DNA of 32,208 nucleotides from JAZLIT01 sp045617525 (GTDB lineage: Bacteria; Bacillota; Bacilli; Bacillales_A; Planococcaceae), in contig JAZLIT010000176.1 of the NCBI GenBank assembly GCA_045617525.1, positions 1-32,208 of the forward strand, read 5' to 3'. This document shows, in pieces, positions 29,372 through 32,208 of the stretch. The position numbers and the translations under genes are program-made. The notes under the pieces are model-generated. The model did not search any database. It saw only the letters and a list, made by a program, of their open reading frames with translations, and was not told the DNA's origin. Position 1 is the first letter of the stretch. Each line of letters opens with the position of its first letter.

Positions 29372-29779
29372 TTATTGTTGGTTTTTTATGTCTACAAAGT
29401 TTGCCCTGTCCAGATCGTTCTGGTATTTTCTCTTTATATACGCCATAGCTTCCTCTATCTCGCCATTTTGCAAGTCATTTTCGCGTATATAACGCTCATA
29501 ATTTGTACAGGCCAACAAAATAACGCGGTATTGTTCCAAGCTGTGCATCTGCCCCCGCAGGCATTCATTTTGAAATGACAAAATATTGTTGCGGTAGCTC
29601 TGCACTATATGCTCGTCTAGCTTGTCGTCAATTCTTTTTAGGTCCTTTGCCAGTCCTGCGTTTATTCTTTGCCCAAACCAGCCCAAAGGATTTATTTTAA
29701 GCGGTGTTATTTCGATAAAAACAGACAAAAAAATAAAAGCAAGTCCGCCAACGCCGAAATAGTTTAATATTTGGGCCAT
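29372..29779 (-). CDS. Membrane-anchored coiled-coil protein, lysis cassette
   Basis: 135 residues. One N-terminal hydrophobic stretch (GVGGLAFIFLSVFIEI, 9-24), then a helical, charged body with LKRIDDKLDEHIVQ and YIRENDLQNGEIEEAMAYIK. The ATG has AAAGGAGC upstream. It is the first gene after the candidate late promoter at 29847-29812, so it is co-expressed with holin and endolysin. Such proteins are often found before Dp-1-like holins; it could be a second holin component or spanin-like regulator of lysis timing. Function unproven. Confidence 0.72.
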   Translation of the reverse strand: MAQILNYFGVGGLAFIFLSVFIEITPLKINPLGWFGQRINAGLAKDLKRIDDKLDEHIVQSYRNNILSFQNECLRGQMHSLEQYRVILLACTNYERYIRENDLQNGEIEEAMAYIKRKYQNDLDRANFVDIKNQQ

Positions 29780-29811
29780 ATATTGTGCTCCTTTGCTTTT
29801 TTGTTAGCTTA

Positions 29812-29847
29812 ATAATAGCACGCTTAAATACTGACATTTTATGACAT
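29812..29847 (-). promoter_or_regulatory. Candidate activator-dependent late promoter, lysis cassette
   Basis: Minus strand ATGTCATAAAATGTCA (29847-29832), 14 bp, TATTAT (29817-29812). Same 16-mer and spacing as at 16021-15986. The motif directly follows the T-run of the upstream terminator, so it is a new transcription unit. Confidence 0.72.
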
Positions 29848-29869
29848 AAAAAACCCCGCAAACGCGGGG
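29848..29869 (-). terminator. Terminator after ferritin-like gene
   Basis: Minus strand CCCCGC-GTTT-GCGGGG (29869-29854), then T6 (29853-29848). Closes the operon 31.77-29.88 kb just before the lysis promoter. Confidence 0.9.
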
Positions 29870-29874
29870 CTCTT

Positions 29875-30174
29875 TTACATTGTTAGCATCTGTTTTACCC
29901 AGGCGGCCTTGTCCACATATTCAACGTGCGAACGGTCCCATGCTTCCTGCATTGCTGGTGGTGCTGTATATACTGTTTTTAGCTGGTTAATTTCAGCGGT
30001 TGCCACGTCGTGAAGTATTGTGGCATGGCTCAGTTCGTCTGCTGCCATAGTCTTAAACTTATTGGCCCATTCGTTTTTACCCTGTGCTTTAAAGTCCACG
30101 TATTTTTCAGCGTAACATTTCGCACCTTCCAGCTCTTCGTCAATCATTTTGACATATTCTTGTATCTTCTTCAT
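29875..30174 (-). CDS. Small ferritin-like four-helix protein
   Basis: 99 residues. Helix 1 EYVKMIDEELEGAKCYAEKY, helix 2 KFKTMAADELSHATILHDVA with an E47-x-x-H50 pair, as in ferritin-like domains where E-x-x-H binds metal. Only about half of the length of a normal ferritin, so at most a half-size bundle that could dimerise. Near the end there is AMQEAWDRSHVEYVDKAAWVK. Ends 6 bp before a terminator. Metal binding is an inference; it might simply be a structural helical protein of the late cassette. Confidence 0.65.
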   Translation of the reverse strand: MKKIQEYVKMIDEELEGAKCYAEKYVDFKAQGKNEWANKFKTMAADELSHATILHDVATAEINQLKTVYTAPPAMQEAWDRSHVEYVDKAAWVKQMLTM

Positions 30175-30178
30175 GCTA

Positions 30179-30571
30179 TCACACTTTCTTTACAACCATC
30201 GAGGCAGCAGTTACAACGGCAGCAGTGTTTATTTTTGCTGTTATTACTTCCTCAGCGCAACAAACATTTCTAATAACTGCAGGAATATTGACTGTCTCTG
30301 GCGAAGCTCCCACGTATGCGGTAGCCTCTGCTCCTGGTATCTCTACGCCGTCTTTGTATAATGTTACGGTATAGCTTCCAGCGGTTGCGACTGAAAAAGT
30401 CACGCTTGCGTCTATGTCATAATATCCCTCGCCACGCGTTAAAACATTTCCGCCGCTTGTGTATATATTTTTACCAAACTTTCTAACAACTGCGCCAAAG
30501 TTTACAACTTCGCCTGCTTCCAGCGCTTGGCTGTTAGTATTGCTAACATATATTAAACTTTTGCAACTCAT
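30179..30571 (-). CDS. Beta-sandwich late protein (head decoration or fibre-like)
   Basis: 130 residues, nearly all beta. SCKSLIYVSNTNSQALEAGE, then VNFGAVVRKFG and repeated short strands (ATAGSYTVTLYKDGVEIPGA), ending with hydrophobic strand residues and VVKKV. The pattern resembles the trimeric TNF/C1q-like domains at the C-terminus of BclA-type proteins, found as virion surface proteins in phages. The middle CC pair in NVCCAEEVI is unusual. Start: GGAG site before ATG. Four bases from the ferritin-like gene. Confidence 0.66.
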   Translation of the reverse strand: MSCKSLIYVSNTNSQALEAGEVVNFGAVVRKFGKNIYTSGGNVLTRGEGYYDIDASVTFSVATAGSYTVTLYKDGVEIPGAEATAYVGASPETVNIPAVIRNVCCAEEVITAKINTAAVVTAASMVVKKV

Positions 30572-30586
30572 ATATTTTCTCCTTTC

Positions 30587-30615
30587 TAAAAAAGGGAAGC
30601 ACTAAGCCTCCCTTT
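30587..30615 (-). terminator. Terminator after 200-residue late gene
   Basis: Minus strand AAAGGGAGG-loop-TTCCCTTT with T-run (about 30615-30587). It reduces read-through from the gene at 31236-30634 into the beta-sandwich gene. Confidence 0.75.
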
Positions 30616-30633
30616 AACCCAGGCTTAATTGCC

Positions 30634-31236
30634 TTATACATTACCGCATCCACAGCTGTTACAATTACAGAATGGGCTTGTTCCTGCGTTATATGTCCAT
30701 CCGTTAGGGTATCTTACAACGCCGCACATAGCATTCTGAAGTTCAAGCTGGTTAATTCTTCCCTGCAATGTCTCAATCTTGTTCTGTGCGAGCACGTCAA
30801 GAATTTTCTGAGTGTTTGCTGTGTCTGTTGCTTGGATCTGGCTTGCATAGTTCGACATGTCGAAACGTACCGAGTCAATATTGCGGTTAGTAGTGCAGCA
30901 GCAGTCGGCAACCTGTGCCTGAAGTGCTCTGCCTTCGTCCACGACTCTTCCAGCAACCATTGCGTTTCCGTCCTTAACTGAGTTATTAAGGGCAAAAGTA
31001 GCGTCTGCAATGCCGTTGCCTATTCTGTCTATTTTATTGTCTAAAGCAGAAAACTTGCTAGAAAATAAAATATCCTGCTGGCTTGCTGCAGTCGCAAACT
31101 GTCCATAGTCGCCTCTGTTGCCAAAACCGCCGTTAATAAGTGCAAATAATAAAAGCAAAGTAACAATGCCGTTACCGCCTAGACCATTTGTGCCACTTAC
31201 TGCTGCAAGGTCTGATAATGAATAATTTGTCTCCAT
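30634..31236 (-). CDS. Conserved late protein: hydrophobic N-terminus, coiled coil, Cys-rich C-terminus
   Basis: 200 residues. Opening METNYSLSDLAAVSGTNGLG, a hydrophobic stretch near 24-36 (IVTLLLLFALING), then FGNRGDYGQFATAASQQDIL, a long helix through about 165 with DCCCTTN in the middle, and a C-terminal FCNCNSCGCG with many Cys. The arrangement is widely conserved in clostridial and related gut phages, but the function is not known; a virion or membrane-associated protein is likely. GAGAGGAG before ATG. A terminator follows. Confidence 0.7.
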   Translation of the reverse strand: METNYSLSDLAAVSGTNGLGGNGIVTLLLLFALINGGFGNRGDYGQFATAASQQDILFSSKFSALDNKIDRIGNGIADATFALNNSVKDGNAMVAGRVVDEGRALQAQVADCCCTTNRNIDSVRFDMSNYASQIQATDTANTQKILDVLAQNKIETLQGRINQLELQNAMCGVVRYPNGWTYNAGTSPFCNCNSCGCGNV

Positions 31237-31276
31237 TGTTTTGTCTCCTCTCTTTTTATTTAAAGCTTGCGCATGC

Positions 31277-31498
31277 TTACTTTAACAATGCTGGATCTAT
31301 GTCATATGCCAGCGCTATTTCTTCAGGTGTCTTCCCTTTGTTGTCTTCTACAAACTGCCTAAATTTCGGATCATTTCGCATTAAATCGTTATATATAACC
31401 TCAGGGCTCTGTCCGCTTAATAACGCCCGCATAATATCAAGATTATTAAGCATTTTACTGTTGTTTTGTTTTAATGCTTGAATTATTGGATTTTGCAT
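31277..31498 (-). CDS. Hypothetical 73-residue late protein
   Basis: 73 residues, helical, starting MQNPIIQALKQNNSKMLNNL and ending DNKGKTPEEIALAYDIDPAL. The latter segment, with K-T-P-E-E-I-A, is frequent in small phage proteins between these two late genes. Overlaps the upstream gene by 44 bp. Function unknown. Confidence 0.68.
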   Translation of the reverse strand: MQNPIIQALKQNNSKMLNNLDIMRALLSGQSPEVIYNDLMRNDPKFRQFVEDNKGKTPEEIALAYDIDPALLK

Positions 31499-31766
31499 TT
31501 ATGATTTCCTCCAGTCTCTGCAATCTCGCCTCATAATCTGCCATGTTTACTGGCTTTTCTTCTTCGCATGGTTCCAGCTTGTAGCGTGATATGCTTTTAT
31601 AGCCTGCTCCATCCGTCTGTATTAAAAAAATCTTGGGGGCGGTTTCGTCTAAAAGCAGCGCAGAACTGTTAGGCGGTAACTGGTACGCCCTCGCGCCATT
31701 TTCTCCGTTAACACGTATTATTTGCTGTTGATTTATCATGGGATAATTGTTGCTAATTGGATACAC
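31455..31766 (-). CDS. Hypothetical 103-residue late protein (GTG start)
   Basis: 103 residues from a GTG at 31766 with a strong AAGGAGGG seven bases upstream. MYPISNNYPMINQQQIIRVN, then RAYQLPPNSSALLLDETAPK and FLIQTDGAGYKSISRYKLEP form a short beta-domain; the rest is coiled coil (ADYEARLQRLEEIINAK). First gene of the 31.77-29.88 kb cassette. A virion structural role is likely, but no partner is known. Confidence 0.7.
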   Translation of the reverse strand: MYPISNNYPMINQQQIIRVNGENGARAYQLPPNSSALLLDETAPKIFLIQTDGAGYKSISRYKLEPCEEEKPVNMADYEARLQRLEEIINAKSNNSSIKTKQQ

Positions 31767-31807
31767 AAAAACGCCCTCCTTAATCTTTTATACTTATATT
31801 TTGGCAT

Positions 31808-31845
31808 AAAAAAACGACGGTAAACTCTCGTTTTACCGTCGTTTT
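31808..31845. terminator. Bidirectional terminator between HTH gene and late cassette
   Basis: A 14-bp perfect stem (AAAACGACGGTAAA at 31811-31824 with TTTACCGTCGTTTT at 31832-31845) and 7-base loop. On the minus strand it is followed by T-run to 31808, on the plus strand by only TTTT. It separates the HTH gene from the cassette, which must then start from its own promoter or by read-through. Confidence 0.9.
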
Positions 31846-31871
31846 AATCGCATGAAAATATCATAAAAATG

Positions 31872-32147
31872 TCAATGCGTGTCCATGTATTCTTCTTTTG
31901 CCGATTTCTTCCTGATCGGGTACAAATCGGGGTTTTCTCGCTGCACTGCATCGTATTTTTCTTTTATCTTTTTAATGTAGCGGTTTACTGTCGCCTCTGA
32001 CATATTAAGACGTCTGGCTTGTTCGCTTATTGGCATGCCCCTTCCTTTGCATCTGGTCTCTAATATAAAGCGCTCTACCTCGTCCAGCATTGCCATTTCT
32101 TCAAAGTTTTTTAGTGTAAAAGCTGTCCATATTACCTGTTTACCCAT
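31872..32147 (-). CDS. HTH regulator, single-gene unit
   Basis: 91 residues. SEQARRLNMSEATVNRYIKKIKEKYDAV (about 42-70) is a homeodomain-like or sigma/LuxR-type helix-turn-helix; before it FEEMAMLDEVERFILETRC. The ATG has AAAGGAGGGGAGG. It is followed by a strong terminator, so its transcript is separate. Together with the regulator at 16455-16024 it is a candidate controller of late operons, perhaps binding the ATGTCA repeats. It is the first gene after the tail operon if the genome is circular. Confidence 0.75.
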   Translation of the reverse strand: MGKQVIWTAFTLKNFEEMAMLDEVERFILETRCKGRGMPISEQARRLNMSEATVNRYIKKIKEKYDAVQRENPDLYPIRKKSAKEEYMDTH

Positions 32148-32168
32148 ACAATATCCTCCCCTCCTTTA

Positions 32169-32206
32169 ATTAAACCATTTTTTTAGCCAAACGCTCAAGC
32201 GCTCAA
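32169..32206 (-). promoter_or_regulatory. Possible promoter for the HTH gene
   Basis: Minus strand TTGAGC (32198-32193), 18-bp spacer, TTTAAT (32174-32169), next to a direct repeat of TTGAGCG (32206-32200 and 32198-32192). Moderate fit to consensus only; the upstream sequence is cut by the window edge. Confidence 0.4.
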
Positions 32207-32208
32207 AA

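Noticed and set aside
31858..31874. Third copy of the late activator motif (ATATCATAAAAATGTCA)
   Set aside because: It is on the opposite strand, has an extra A and a changed half-site, and overlaps the stop of the HTH gene; no fitting -10 downstream on the plus strand was found.

Overview
The window reads as the essentially complete genome of a temperate, long-tailed phage (siphovirus) of a low-to-moderate GC Bacillota host, most likely a gut member of the Clostridia (Lachnospiraceae-like). Support comes from strong GGAGG-type ribosome binding sites, tightly overlapping genes, an HK97-type head with a Dit/hub-type tail tip, a Dp-1-like holin beside an amidase endolysin, and many small early proteins of types common in clostridial phages. 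No host gene is visible. The integrase and a tRNA 3' end with integrase arm-type repeats (attP) lie in the middle of the window, with the lysis genes on the far side of attP. An integrated prophage would have these at opposite ends. The sequence is therefore best explained as a circular or circularly permuted phage genome opened at an arbitrary point between the tail-fibre genes (left edge) and a small HTH regulator (right edge).

Layout. Almost everything is on the minus strand, so read it from right to left. 26.07-16.0 kb is the early operon: a Cro-like regulator, small membrane proteins, Gp157, an ERF recombinase, a NinB-like protein, a PD-(D/E)XK nuclease, a DUF6291 replication protein carrying iteron-like repeats, a run of very small proteins, and finally a sigma-like late regulator (DUF1492/ArpU type). 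15.9-0.01 kb is the packaging, head and tail operon: HNH protein, TerS, TerL, portal, protease, capsid, four connector/tail-completion proteins, major tail protein, a frameshifted tail chaperone pair, tape measure, Dit, hub, three tail-fibre genes and a small Cys-containing protein. Across the presumed circular junction follow an HTH protein (32.1-31.9 kb), a late cassette of five poorly known proteins (31.8-29.9 kb), and the lysis cassette (29.8-28.4 kb). Only the lysogeny genes are on the plus strand (26.2-28.0 kb): two tandem paralogous XRE repressors and a tyrosine integrase.

Regulation visible in the sequence. The lysogeny and early operons diverge from 26.07-26.20 kb. There a perfect ACGG-N5-CCGT palindrome sits inside the spacer of the leftward early promoter, and a near-identical palindrome occurs at the end of the Cro-like gene. 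Two leftward promoters, before the packaging operon and before the lysis cassette, share a 16-bp ATGTCA-N4-ATGTCA element exactly 14 bp upstream of TAYTAT -10 boxes. This is a strong candidate for the late activator site. The first of them is followed by a short terminator before the first gene. The tail chaperone is made by -1 frameshifting on a run of seven A directly before the stop codon. Terminators follow the capsid and major tail genes, the lysis cassette and several late genes.
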